64,000 bases of DNA from Thiohalomonas sp041685045 (GTDB lineage Bacteria; Pseudomonadota; Gammaproteobacteria; Thiohalomonadales; Thiohalomonadaceae). Below, piece by piece: positions 1-8,604 of this stretch. How positions within the stretch are numbered: the stretch's first letter is position 1; each line of letters starts with the position of its first letter. The stretch lies in assembly GCA_041685045.1 (NCBI GenBank), contig JAWLGP010000005.1, positions 62,001 to 126,000 on the forward strand, given 5' to 3'. Below the pieces are notes generated by a model. It did no database searches. It had not been told where the DNA came from and saw only the letters and a program-made list of their open reading frames with translations. Position numbers and translations under genes: made by a program.

Positions 1-962
1 ACACTGTCCTTGCCGCCCAACTTTCTTTCGTGACGCCTCGCCGGCGGTTTGCACCAGGACTCGTTGAGGGTGCGCACCAGCGACTCCGACAGGGTGAACC
101 GGGCTCCGTTCACCTTGATCACCAACCCCGTTCCCTTTTGCGTCTTTCTGAATGCGGCCGCGATCCGCCGGAAGTCGAGCCGCAGGCGCATGCGCCGGTC
201 GGGAGTGGTATCGGTGGCAAGTGCCGCCGGGAAAGGCGGGGCGTCGCGCATCAGATCCACGCACCACTCCTCCTCGCCGGTCGCTGGCCGGAGTCGTAGC
301 AGGCTCGCCCAGTGGGGCAGGGTTGACGTCAGCAGGTCCAGTTCGGATCGGGTGAGCTGTTGGACGGGTGCCAGGGCTTCCAGCAGCAGTTCAGCATAGC
401 TGTTCGCCACGCGGGTCCGGCGCAGTTGCGGTGCCGGTCCGTCGATACGGCTGCGTTCATGGCCGCGCTGCCGCACCAGGCGGTAGAGGTCGTGGACTGC
501 CCGCCATGTCTCCGCCGGCAGCGGGATGCCGACCAGGCGGTGCTGCATGATAAAGGGTGCATACAAAGCCAGCTGTCGCTGGGTTGCCAACAGGCCACGG
601 TCCCGGCCCAGTCGGCGCCAGATCCAGGATTGGCCGGCAGTCCGCACCCGTTCGTACTCGTTGATCGCTGTCTGGATGAGCTGGGTCGAGCGATATGCAA
701 GTGCATGCACGTTTGCCGAGATCGGGAACGGTTGGCTGGCGAGACGACGGGTGAAGTCTTCCAGTGTCAGGCGCAGCGGTCCGAACGCCGCCTCGAGGAT
801 GTCCAACCGGGAGGCCGGTGTCAGTTTGACCTGATCCAGGCTGTTGAGCGTTGTGGCGAGCTGTTGTGCGAGCGCGTTGATATTCGCCAGCGGCAGTTCG
901 GCCGACCACTGCTTGAGGCGACGGGCGCTCGGGTCATTGAGGAGATATTCCAGTGCTGCCAT
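1..962 (-). CDS. Probable PilZ-type signalling protein, 5' part (runs off left edge)
   Basis: The minus strand is open from an ATG at 962 to the window edge (320 codons) with a good ribosome site (GGGAG) just upstream. The protein begins MAALEYLLNDPSARRLKQWS and is a soluble helical protein for about 250 residues. Near the edge comes a segment with an arginine cluster (ARRHERKLGG) that could be the start of a PilZ RxxxR motif. From memory, a gammaproteobacterial family with this N-terminal style (helical domain plus C-terminal PilZ) is predicted to bind cyclic-di-GMP. The diagnostic C-terminal half is outside the window, so the family call is tentative. That this strand is coding is much surer: the competing plus-strand frames have shadow-like composition. 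Confidence 0.5.
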   Translation of the reverse strand, partial: MAALEYLLNDPSARRLKQWSAELPLANINALAQQLATTLNSLDQVKLTPASRLDILEAAFGPLRLTLEDFTRRLASQPFPISANVHALAYRSTQLIQTAINEYERVRTAGQSWIWRRLGRDRGLLATQRQLALYAPFIMQHRLVGIPLPAETWRAVHDLYRLVRQRGHERSRIDGPAPQLRRTRVANSYAELLLEALAPVQQLTRSELDLLTSTLPHWASLLRLRPATGEEEWCVDLMRDAPPFPAALATDTTPDRRMRLRLDFRRIAAAFRKTQKGTGLVIKVNGARFTLSESLVRTLNESWCKPPARRHERKLGGKDS

Positions 963-1229
963 GACGGTTACTCCCTAACCATTTTTTGCCTACATTATCT
1001 CTTTGCTGATGAAGGCGACAAGGCGGGGATGAAGGCGCCGCCAGGCGGCTGGCAAGGAACGTTGGCGCCCCGTTGAGCCTAGTGGCATTCAACAATTTAA
1101 GTTTTTTCCGTGACTTACAACAAAGGACCCATTTGCGGAGGGTTAAGAAAGAAACGCCGTTTTCCATGCTGTCGTGGCCTGAAAAATTCGGTCAATCCTA
1201 AAAAACAGGACGATCTGACAAAAGTCGAA

Positions 1230-1948
<719 letters not shown>

Positions 1949-1949
<1 letters not shown>

Positions 1950-2086
1950 CTAGAGCACCGAACAGATAAAATCCCGAACGGGGTGCAAGTCATTGATATT
2001 GGGGCGTCGGCCGCAGGGATGCGGCCGCCGAGCCTACAGGGATGTATTCACGGCGTCCCGAATATCAATGACTTGCACCTCGTCCC
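1949..2086. repeat. Host palindromic element, left part (split by prophage)
   Basis: Together with 41931-41954 this forms one element of about 162 bp. Its two arms are imperfect inverted repeats of about 58 bp that begin CCTAGAGCACCGA and contain the identical block GGTGCAAGTCATTGATATT. The core (about 2008-2050) holds CTACAGGGATGTATTCACGG and CGGCCGC runs, a core also found in the element at 59982-60131. The prophage inserted inside the right arm. The element abuts the rtcB remnant on one side and supplies the stop codon of the sugar dehydrogenase on the other. Confidence 0.85.
2082..2086. repeat. 5-bp target duplication GTCCC, left copy
   Basis: GTCCC lies directly before the TGTAGCG prophage terminus and is repeated directly after the ...CCACA terminus at 41926-41930. 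Five base pairs is the duplication made by Mu-type transposition. Removing the prophage and one copy restores the inverted-repeat arm of the host element, which independently supports the assignment. Confidence 0.88.
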
Positions 2087-2150
2087 TGTAGCGCGCCGCC
2101 GAGTTTGCGACGCACCGACACCGGATTTGCGACGGCATTATTGGCGCATT
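2087..2150. other. Left prophage terminus with probable transposase-binding sites
   Basis: From the terminus inward the plus strand carries TTTGCGACG twice (2104-2112 and 2126-2134). The second copy continues into GGCATTATTGGCGCATTAAA. The right end has ATTTGCGAC on the opposite strand (41808-41815 region), followed by a similar AATTTTGGC..AAAAA pattern. Motifs shared in inverted orientation at both ends are what is expected of sites bound by the A transposase. The assignment is inferred from symmetry and position. Confidence 0.65.
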
Positions 2151-2154
2151 AAAG

Positions 2155-2376
2155 GGGATTTAATCCGACTCTGGAAGAGAAACGGCCACCCCGATTGCTG
2201 GTGGCCGTTGTTGAGCCGGTAGCTCGGACGGATTCGCACTCCGAGTGAGAGTGTAACGGGTCCGTCGCGGTCGGGCCAATTAATCCTGCCCGGCAACAGC
2301 CGCTCGGCTCTCCGCCCCGCTGACCCACCTCGGAGCGCACCCTGTAAGCCCGGGCCGAGGCCCGGGCTTTTATTTG
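2155..2376 (+). ncRNA. Possible phage small RNA / structured leader (no gene seen 2151-2435)
   Basis: This end of the prophage has no convincing reading frame. The plus strand holds a perfect 10-bp stem (2181-2190 with 2200-2209), a second hairpin (CTCGGA 2223-2228 with TCCGAG 2240-2245), and a very stable hairpin followed by a T run at 2347-2374. Successive hairpins ending in an intrinsic terminator suggest a short transcript converging on the fibre gene. No promoter is clear, so this could simply be terminator-rich end DNA. Confidence 0.3.
2347..2374 (+). terminator. Intrinsic terminator at left end of prophage
   Basis: AGCCCGGGCC (2347-2356) pairs perfectly with GGCCCGGGCT (2359-2368) and is followed by TTTTATTT on the plus strand. 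The T tract is on the plus side only, so it fits plus-strand transcription moving inward from the prophage end rather than the leftward tail operon. It may insulate the fibre gene from host transcription. Confidence 0.7.
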
Positions 2377-2435
2377 GCTGGCTTATTGACCCACCCGTAA
2401 TCTTGCACCGCTTCTATCCGCACGAGGCTCCCCAC

Positions 2436-4673
2436 TTAACCTCGGATCATCTGGAGCTTGATCCAATCCGTGCCATCGACATGATTGGCCCCGCTGGTTA
2501 GCCGCCTGAATTCCACAAGGGCATTACTTCCGACGGACGGGGCCGTGCTTGCCGCGTACAAGATGCGGTCGCCTCGGTTCCAGGTTCCAACAGTTGGCAA
2601 CACGTTGGACACGCTGGCCGGAAACACGGCGTTTTCACCGATCAGGTGAATTCCTGAGTAGGCATGACCTGCATCATTGAGCGTGTCCACGCCCGCAGCC
2701 GACCGCGCTTGCCACGGGAAGGAATTGACGCAATCGCCGTTGTCATACATGAGCTTCACCGCGACAATCGGCACATCTACGTAAGCGTCGTAGCTGCCCG
2801 TCGAAGTGCCCCGATACAGTCGGATCATGTACCCTTCATGATGGTCGATCGTGCTCCAATTAATGGAGAGTTCTGGCACGTCCCCACCGTTAGTAAGCGC
2901 TAGGCTAACCTCGGCGCCTGTTGCGTCGCGGCCAATCAGGCGCTCCCGGTCCAGCAACAATTGCGCTTGGTAGTAATACGTCCCCGTCGCTTCGTCCCAA
3001 TCCGTGTAGTCGCTGGTTACTCCCGTGATTCCGGAAAACGCTACCTTGAGAGGGGTTACTCCGTGCTCAAATTCCACGGTTTGGTGGGATATGGTGAACT
3101 TTTTCGTAGCCAACACGTGCGCGTAGTCGTCGTATTCCTCAAGCACCGTGTCATCCTGCTTGTGGATGCGAGCGGCCATGACTTGGGATTTCGCCAAAGA
3201 GCCGGAGAGCGTAATGTTTCGGACGTTGTTCTCCAACGTCAGGGTGTATGACCCGTCAACCTGGATGTCGGCCCTTGCTGTCGTCGGCCATCCGCTGCGG
3301 GCATTGTCGGCAAGATAGAAGGTGTTGTGCCGGGCCGATGAAATAAATCGGTTTCCGTATGCGTCGCCCACCGCTGTGAAGACAATAGGAACTATATCGC
3401 CGTCCGTGCCGTGCGAAACATCCACCTCGCCGTTGAAGTGGTTGTGATGCACGTCCATGTTGCCGTCCTGGACAATGATCTGCCCTCCTGGCAGCTGGCA
3501 CTCGTACACCTCGCCGGACGCGTTTACGAATTTGTTGATCCCGTTGATTATCGTAGATACCTTCGCGCCGCGAACCTGCCCCACGTAGACCCCGTAAGTG
3601 ATGCCGACTTCAACGCCGGTATAGCCGTTGGCTACCTGCTCGATGACGAGCCCATCACCATTCCCCGGCAAGTAGATATGCCAAGACGTATCATCGAAAC
3701 GCTGAGCCCCGTGTATGCGGCGGATGGCTACGTTGTCGGTGTAGACGTTCGGCTTTTCGATCAGCGTGGCGACGTTATAGTCAACGATGTCCTCGAAGGT
3801 GTGCGACCCGGCGAACTTTAGCCCGTTAATGGTCTCCCCGGAGTCGTTGTAAATGACAATCTGGCGCGCACCACCTGACCCGATACCGGGATACGGCTCC
3901 ACCCACGTTGACGGGGAAGAGCGGGCGATGTTGAGGAAGAACAGGAAGGACTCGGTGTAGCTGCCGCCACTGGCCGCACTCACGGGAGAGAAGGCCAACA
4001 CATCATCAAACTCTCCTGCTACTGCCGGGATGGTGGCGGTTCGGCCTCCGCTCGGCCCCTCAATCCACACCCCATAGGGGATCTCAGCGGTGGAGTGCAG
4101 GTAATACCGGCCAGGCCTAGCGGTCAGCACGCCCTTGCCAAGGGCCGCGGCAGCTGATTCGATGGCGGCTACGTTATCGATCGCCGCATCACCGCCTGTC
4201 GCGCCCCACCAGTTGATGAACGCCGTTTGCTTGTCCCAATCCCGTTCCCACGCGAACGAACCATCGCCACCTGTCGGGATAGCCTGGGTGCCGCAGTAAT
4301 CCCCGCCGTTACTGGAGTAGGTACCAGCCGCTCCCGTTTTCATCGTACCTGCGCCGCCGTCATCAGACGCGACGAAAACCTTCCGCCCATTCGCCGCCTC
4401 CAGCGTGCCGGCCGCCTGAAGCGCATCGAGAAGCGCCACTAGTTCGGCCTTATTGGCGACGACTCGGCCTGACAGGTGGCTGATGGCCTCCAGCAGCTGG
4501 GTGCGGGTGCCCTTTTCCAGAGTTAGGCCGGCGGCCTCGACGATGTTGCAGACCTCCTCCTGGACGTCGTTGAGCCACTCCTCGGTCACGGTGGTGGCGG
4601 GGACGCCGCTGGCCGGGCTTCCCTCGGTGAACAGGTTCTGGTCGGTGGCGCCGGCGCCGTCGATACGATGCAT
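2436..4673 (-). CDS. Tail fibre / receptor-binding protein
   Basis: A 745-residue last gene of the tail operon. Residues 1-70 match the Mu-like fibre N-terminus that attaches to the baseplate (MHRIDGAGATDQNLFTEGSP, then TEEWLNDVQEEVCNIVEAAG). From about residue 150 the sequence is rich in short beta repeats (GRYYLHSTAEIPYGVWIEGP and later ladders) like a pectate-lyase-type beta-helix, as in fibres that bind or cut surface polysaccharide. The C-terminal 250 residues are probably the receptor tip. A ribosome site (AAGGAGT) precedes the ATG. No chaperone gene or invertible alternative fibre follows, so host range looks fixed. Confidence 0.85.
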   Translation of the reverse strand: MHRIDGAGATDQNLFTEGSPASGVPATTVTEEWLNDVQEEVCNIVEAAGLTLEKGTRTQLLEAISHLSGRVVANKAELVALLDALQAAGTLEAANGRKVFVASDDGGAGTMKTGAAGTYSSNGGDYCGTQAIPTGGDGSFAWERDWDKQTAFINWWGATGGDAAIDNVAAIESAAAALGKGVLTARPGRYYLHSTAEIPYGVWIEGPSGGRTATIPAVAGEFDDVLAFSPVSAASGGSYTESFLFFLNIARSSPSTWVEPYPGIGSGGARQIVIYNDSGETINGLKFAGSHTFEDIVDYNVATLIEKPNVYTDNVAIRRIHGAQRFDDTSWHIYLPGNGDGLVIEQVANGYTGVEVGITYGVYVGQVRGAKVSTIINGINKFVNASGEVYECQLPGGQIIVQDGNMDVHHNHFNGEVDVSHGTDGDIVPIVFTAVGDAYGNRFISSARHNTFYLADNARSGWPTTARADIQVDGSYTLTLENNVRNITLSGSLAKSQVMAARIHKQDDTVLEEYDDYAHVLATKKFTISHQTVEFEHGVTPLKVAFSGITGVTSDYTDWDEATGTYYYQAQLLLDRERLIGRDATGAEVSLALTNGGDVPELSINWSTIDHHEGYMIRLYRGTSTGSYDAYVDVPIVAVKLMYDNGDCVNSFPWQARSAAGVDTLNDAGHAYSGIHLIGENAVFPASVSNVLPTVGTWNRGDRILYAASTAPSVGSNALVEFRRLTSGANHVDGTDWIKLQMIRG

Positions 4674-4679
4674 GTCGCT

Positions 4680-4829
4680 TTACTCCTTAATTCGCCTGAG
4701 GGGTTGCCCGGCCGGGCTGCCGGCTCGAAATGGGACTACACGCGGGGGCCGGCGGCGGGCGCCGAAGCGCAGCGCGGCGAGCAGGCCCACGATGAGGGGG
4801 ATTAGCTTTAAGAAGGTCCGGCGATGCAT
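4680..4829 (-). CDS. Small Tat-like/membrane protein between gp48 and fibre
   Basis: A 49-residue frame starting MHRRTFLKLIPLIVGLLAAL, then a basic, proline-rich tail ending LRRIKE. RRTFLK resembles the twin-arginine export motif and is followed by one hydrophobic segment. It ends just before the fibre gene, and its last codons (AAG GAG TAA) contain the fibre ribosome site, a normal coupling in compact phage operons. Function unknown. The reading could be fortuitous, but position, size and the membrane segment favour a real small gene. Confidence 0.5.
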   Translation of the reverse strand: MHRRTFLKLIPLIVGLLAALRFGARRRPPRVVPFRAGSPAGQPLRRIKE

Positions 4830-4844
4830 GCGTCCGCAGCATAA

Positions 4845-5444
4845 CTAAACTCCGTAGCCGAATCCCACTTCGGTGTGGGCGGGTTTTAGGTGGTTGATGG
4901 CGCACTCCAGGCGATCATCGCCCCAGGTGGCGATGGGTTCGCCGGCGAGGGACTGGCCTGCGCGGAAGGGGCGGAGGTTGGCCTCCTCGGCCACGCGGAC
5001 GAGCCAGCGGTAGATCCAATCGTCGTTGGTCAGGGCGTCGCCGGGGGCGCTGGCGCCGGCCCGGAATGGGTGGTACTCCTGGATGGTGGCGGTGTAGCCC
5101 AGGGCGGCGGCGAGGCCGGCGTAGTAGGCGCGGGTCTGGCCGCCGGTGCCGGTGAGTTTGGCGTGCACGGCCAGGCGGCGCTCCTGCACGGTCTCGGGGG
5201 TTTCGGGGGCGCAGGCGTCGTAGATGCCGGCGAACGCTTCCCACTCGCTGAGCAGTTCCAGGGCGCTGCGCGGGTCCAGTTCGGCCAGGAGGTCCTCGGT
5301 GCGGGCGTCGAGCCGGGCCAGTTCCTCGGCCAGGGCGGCGACCAGCTCGGCGGCGGTGGTGCCGGGCTGGCGCAGCGCGTCCCACAGCGGGCCCGGGGGC
5401 AGCAGGGCCTGGAGTTGGGCGGTGTAGTCGGTGGCGTTTGGCAT
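4845..5444 (-). CDS. Baseplate protein gp48-like (DUF2313/YmfQ)
   Basis: A 199-residue protein beginning MPNATDYTAQLQALLPPGPLW, characteristic of the Mu gp48/YmfQ family that helps join fibres to the baseplate. Typical features include the LLPPG motif near residue 15, the acidic helical segment at 30-70 (AELVAALAEELARLDARTED), and the C-terminal region around HLKPAHTEVGFGYG, which matches the family's HxxPAHT end. It starts 3 bp after the gp47 stop, so the two are translationally coupled. Confidence 0.9.
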   Translation of the reverse strand: MPNATDYTAQLQALLPPGPLWDALRQPGTTAAELVAALAEELARLDARTEDLLAELDPRSALELLSEWEAFAGIYDACAPETPETVQERRLAVHAKLTGTGGQTRAYYAGLAAALGYTATIQEYHPFRAGASAPGDALTNDDWIYRWLVRVAEEANLRPFRAGQSLAGEPIATWGDDRLECAINHLKPAHTEVGFGYGV

Positions 5445-5447
5445 CGG

Positions 5448-6521
5448 TTACAGGGCCTGCCAGGTGATGGTGCCGAGGACGGCGATTTCGCCGCTGTTCA
5501 GGGCGACGTCGGCGGCCGGGGTGACCAGGTCGTGGTCGGTCTCGCCGTCGGCGAGGCTGATCGCCTCGCGGATGTGGCTGACCAGGATGGTGCCGCTGCC
5601 GGTACCGTCCTCCACTGCCGCCTCGCGGCGGATCAGGTCGGACAGCTCGGCCTGCACGGCGGCCTGGACGGCGGCGGTATTCGGGGCCAGGGAGATGGTC
5701 ATGGCCACCGCCGCGGCCGTGGGGGCGAAGACGGTGACATCGGCCGTGACCGGGCGACGGTCATCGATGTAGTCCTGGACGGCCGTGACTTCGGCGGCGT
5801 CCGGGATGGGGTCATCGTCGTCGTCGCGCACGAAGGCCACGCCCACGGTGCCGATGCCGAGCCAGCCGGGGAGGACCCAAACGCGGGTCACGCCTGCCAC
5901 CTCCAGGGCCCAGGTCTCGTAATCGGTTTTGGCGCCGCCCTGGGGCTGGTTCTGCACCCGGAGGCGCAGGCGCTCGCGCAGGGCCGCATCGGTCTCGATG
6001 TCGGTGCCGCCGGTGAGGCCGCCGGCGGCGACCGTGGCCGAGGACTGCACGCCGGCGATGGGCGATACCAACGACAGGGCGGTACCGGCGTCGGCGTTGC
6101 CGGCCTGGCCGCCGGCGCTGGCGGTGACGGCGATATCGGCGCTGCCGGCGGCGATCTCCCCGGCGGCGTCGGTGGTGTACTCGGTGCCGTCGGCGCGCTG
6201 GACGGCCGTGCCGGCCGGGATGGTCACGCCGTTGGTGCCCGCGAAGGTGACCGTGCCGGTGGCGGCGGCGGCCGGGTTGCGGGCGACGCCCCACCAGCGG
6301 GCGTGCTCGTCCAGGATGTCGGTCTCGGCCGTGGTGGGCAGCACCTGCCTGGATAGGTGGTCCAGGGCGCCGTAGAGGCCGTGGGTGGCGCCGGCCTGGG
6401 CGCGCAGCAGGGCGCCGAGGAACGACTGCGCCAGGCGCGGATCGGTGCCCGGCAGGCGGCTCTCGGCATCGGCCTGGCCGCGCGCGATCAGCTGCTGCAG
6501 TGTGGGGCGTTGAAACGGCAT
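5448..6521 (-). CDS. Baseplate wedge protein gp47 (J-like)
   Basis: A 357-residue Mu gp47/P2 gpJ family protein, the main baseplate wedge component. It begins MPFQRPTLQQLIARGQADAE; the central part shows the family block RWWGVARNPAAAATGTVTF and EIAAGSADIAVTASAGGQAG, and the GGTDIETDAALRERLRLRVQ block lies near residue 165. The usual order gp46-gp47-gp48 is kept. Length matches the family. Confidence 0.93.
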   Translation of the reverse strand: MPFQRPTLQQLIARGQADAESRLPGTDPRLAQSFLGALLRAQAGATHGLYGALDHLSRQVLPTTAETDILDEHARWWGVARNPAAAATGTVTFAGTNGVTIPAGTAVQRADGTEYTTDAAGEIAAGSADIAVTASAGGQAGNADAGTALSLVSPIAGVQSSATVAAGGLTGGTDIETDAALRERLRLRVQNQPQGGAKTDYETWALEVAGVTRVWVLPGWLGIGTVGVAFVRDDDDDPIPDAAEVTAVQDYIDDRRPVTADVTVFAPTAAAVAMTISLAPNTAAVQAAVQAELSDLIRREAAVEDGTGSGTILVSHIREAISLADGETDHDLVTPAADVALNSGEIAVLGTITWQAL

Positions 6522-6968
6522 TTACGCGGCCTCCAAACGATATTCAAAGACGTCGTCAAAGTGCGTGGCATCGGCCAGGGTGATCCGCACGCGCAGGGCC
6601 ATGACGCCCCGGGCCACCCACTCGGCGCCGACCTCGACCGCCGTCGCCACGCCGTCCTCGCGGAGCCACTCCAGGGCCTCCTCGGCGTAGCCCTTGGCCC
6701 GGGCGAGCACGTCCGGCAGCTGCTTCTCCCGGGCCAGCAGCCACAGCCGGGAGCCGGCGGGCCGGTCGTTGTAGGCGTCGGCCCACCAGCCGCGGCGGTA
6801 GCCGGTGCCGTCGGGGATCGCATCGTCATCGGCCGCGCGGCGGTCGGAAAACAGCGAGACGAGCACCGCGGTGCGCAGGCCGCCTTCGTGGCTGAGGTCG
6901 CCGGCACCGTCCAGGGCCAGGTCGAAGGTTGTGCCGTTGGGGCCGAACACCACCACCGCGTCGGTCAT
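6522..6968 (-). CDS. Baseplate protein gp46 family (W-like)
   Basis: A 148-residue protein of the phage GP46 family, part of the baseplate wedge near the spike. Landmarks are the acidic N-terminus (LDGAGDLSHEGGLRTAVLVS), the aromatic RRGWWADAYNDRPAGSRLW segment around residues 65-85 and KGYAEEALEWLREDGVA around 100. The ATG at 6968 overlaps the gp45 stop by 4 bp. A longer in-frame extension upstream is a shadow of gp45. Confidence 0.9.
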   Translation of the reverse strand: MTDAVVVFGPNGTTFDLALDGAGDLSHEGGLRTAVLVSLFSDRRAADDDAIPDGTGYRRGWWADAYNDRPAGSRLWLLAREKQLPDVLARAKGYAEEALEWLREDGVATAVEVGAEWVARGVMALRVRITLADATHFDDVFEYRLEAA

Positions 6969-7519
6969 TGCGGGCCTCCGGAGCTGTCGGTGCCGGCGCT
7001 GACGCCGCCGTGGGTGTGGGTGCCGAGCTGGACGGTGCCGGTGCTGACACCGGTGGCGCTGGCGATCTGGTCGGTGGCGTCGATCGTGCCATTGACCTGG
7101 AGGTTGCCGTTGATGGTGGTGTCGCCGTTGACCACTACGGACGGGGCGGTAACGGTGACCTCGCTGCCGGCGACCACTTCGATGATGCGGCCGTTTCGGA
7201 TCTTGATGTAGTCGCCCAGGTGGTTGTGGTGGGCGGACTCGCCGGGTTGCAGGCCGCTCATGCGGTGGCGGCGGTCGTCGGCGCGGAAGATGACGATGTG
7301 ATCGCGACGGCCGCCCAGGGCGGCGTAGAACGCCTCGGCGCCATCGAGGGGCACGGCGGTGAAGCCGTAGTCCTGGATGCGTTCGACCCGGTCGCGGGTT
7401 TCGCCGGCGTAGAGCTGCACCTGCACCAGCTGCTGCTGGGCGGCGTCGTCGACCAGGCGGATGATGCCGCGGCCGAGCATGTTGCGGACGCGCTGCGCCA
7501 GCTGCTCCAGCGGGTTCAT
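6965..7519 (-). CDS. Baseplate spike protein gp45 (V-like)
   Basis: A 184-residue central spike that pierces the outer membrane. Residues 1-80 form the OB-fold region (MNPLEQLAQRVRNMLGRGII). The middle is a beta-helix shaft (EVTVTAPSVVVNGDTTINGN). The C-terminus has GTHTHGG, the HxH iron-binding tip seen in Mu gp45 and P2 gpV. The ATG at 7519 overlaps the gp44 end, as in other Mu-like operons. Confidence 0.92.
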   Translation of the reverse strand: MNPLEQLAQRVRNMLGRGIIRLVDDAAQQQLVQVQLYAGETRDRVERIQDYGFTAVPLDGAEAFYAALGGRRDHIVIFRADDRRHRMSGLQPGESAHHNHLGDYIKIRNGRIIEVVAGSEVTVTAPSVVVNGDTTINGNLQVNGTIDATDQIASATGVSTGTVQLGTHTHGGVSAGTDSSGGPQ

Positions 7520-8604
7520 TCGAAGGCCTCCAGGGATTCGGTGATTGCCCACTCCCCGTTGTCGGTCGCCGCGGGTTTCGCGGCGACCGGCAACAAGTCA
7601 TAGGCCTCACGAGGCGCCAGCGTCAGTTCGGTACGGGTACCCTGCTCGTCCAGGCTCTGGTCGACCGCCACAATGAGCAACTCGCCCTTGATGCCCCACA
7701 GCGGGATCTCGACATGGGCCATCTCGTTCGGTTGCCAGAGACGGCCCTGGGCCGACCAGCCGGGCACGGTGATGATGAGGCGGCGGCTCAGGCCGCGGCG
7801 GTGATTGCGTTCCCAGTCGACGCGCTGCTGCAGCGCGACGCCGTCTGTATTCGCGCCTTCCCCCAGCAATCGCACGCGAGGCGAGCGGGCACCAACGTCA
7901 GCCGCACGGGCCTCTTGTTGCGAGACCTGCTCCGGCGTCATCTCCAGGGTGCCGTTGGTCGGGTTCTGGTTGCGAGCGATATAGCGGTGATAACGGCCAC
8001 TGTCGTCGCGCACGAAGCGGGCCGAGAGGATGTTCTCTCCCTGCACCAGGCGTGCGGGATGGGTGGTGGTGCCGGCGCGGGTGATCAGCAGGTGCCCACG
8101 GCCGTCGCTGGTGACGTAGACCGCGAGTTGCCGTGCGTAGCGTTCCACCGTGTCCCAGACCGTTTCCGGCGCATCGATCGAAACCTCTATCCGCTTGCTG
8201 GCATTGGCTTTATCAATTGCTCGCACGCCGAAAGGCCCGGCCAGAATGTTAATGGCTTGGGCCAGTGTTACTTGGCGTAATGAGCCGATCTTGTCACCCG
8301 GCAGCAGCGCCGAACTGTCCACCAGGTCGCCGGCGGCGTCGCGGCCGGTGACCGTGATCTGATGCTGCTCGGCGTCCAGCGTGCGCTCGACCTTGTCGAC
8401 ATGACCGGTGATCACGGTCTGGCCGTCGAGCCGCAGTTCGCAGGCGGCGCCGGGCTCGATGGCCCAGCGCCTGGGCTGGCCGGGCCAGCGTTCGGTCAGC
8501 TGCAGGGCGAAGGCGCCGGCGGCCCGCTCCAGGCTGCCCTGGCGACGCATGGCGGTCCAGCCGGAGTAGAGCTTGGGTCCGACCTTGAGTTGAACATCAG
8601 GCAT
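7516..8604 (-). CDS. Baseplate hub protein gp44 (P-like)
   Basis: A 362-residue protein beginning MPDVQLKVGPKLYSGWTAMR. It matches the Mu gp44/P hub family: DGQTVITGHVDKVERTLDAE near residue 65, GRDAAGDLVDSSAL near 90, and the late segment AHVEIPLWGIKGELLIVAVD. Its ATG overlaps the gp43 stop (ATGCCTGA). An upstream in-frame extension is non-coding shadow. Confidence 0.9.
   Translation of the reverse strand: MPDVQLKVGPKLYSGWTAMRRQGSLERAAGAFALQLTERWPGQPRRWAIEPGAACELRLDGQTVITGHVDKVERTLDAEQHQITVTGRDAAGDLVDSSALLPGDKIGSLRQVTLAQAINILAGPFGVRAIDKANASKRIEVSIDAPETVWDTVERYARQLAVYVTSDGRGHLLITRAGTTTHPARLVQGENILSARFVRDDSGRYHRYIARNQNPTNGTLEMTPEQVSQQEARAADVGARSPRVRLLGEGANTDGVALQQRVDWERNHRRGLSRRLIITVPGWSAQGRLWQPNEMAHVEIPLWGIKGELLIVAVDQSLDEQGTRTELTLAPREAYDLLPVAAKPAATDNGEWAITESLEAFE

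Noticed and set aside
360..1076. 238-residue plus frame over the left-edge gene
   Set aside because: The minus frame has a better start, ribosome site and protein-like composition through the whole stretch.
4890..6356. Long plus-strand Gly-rich frame opposite gp47/gp48
   Set aside because: A shadow of the baseplate genes; low-complexity composition and no ribosome site.
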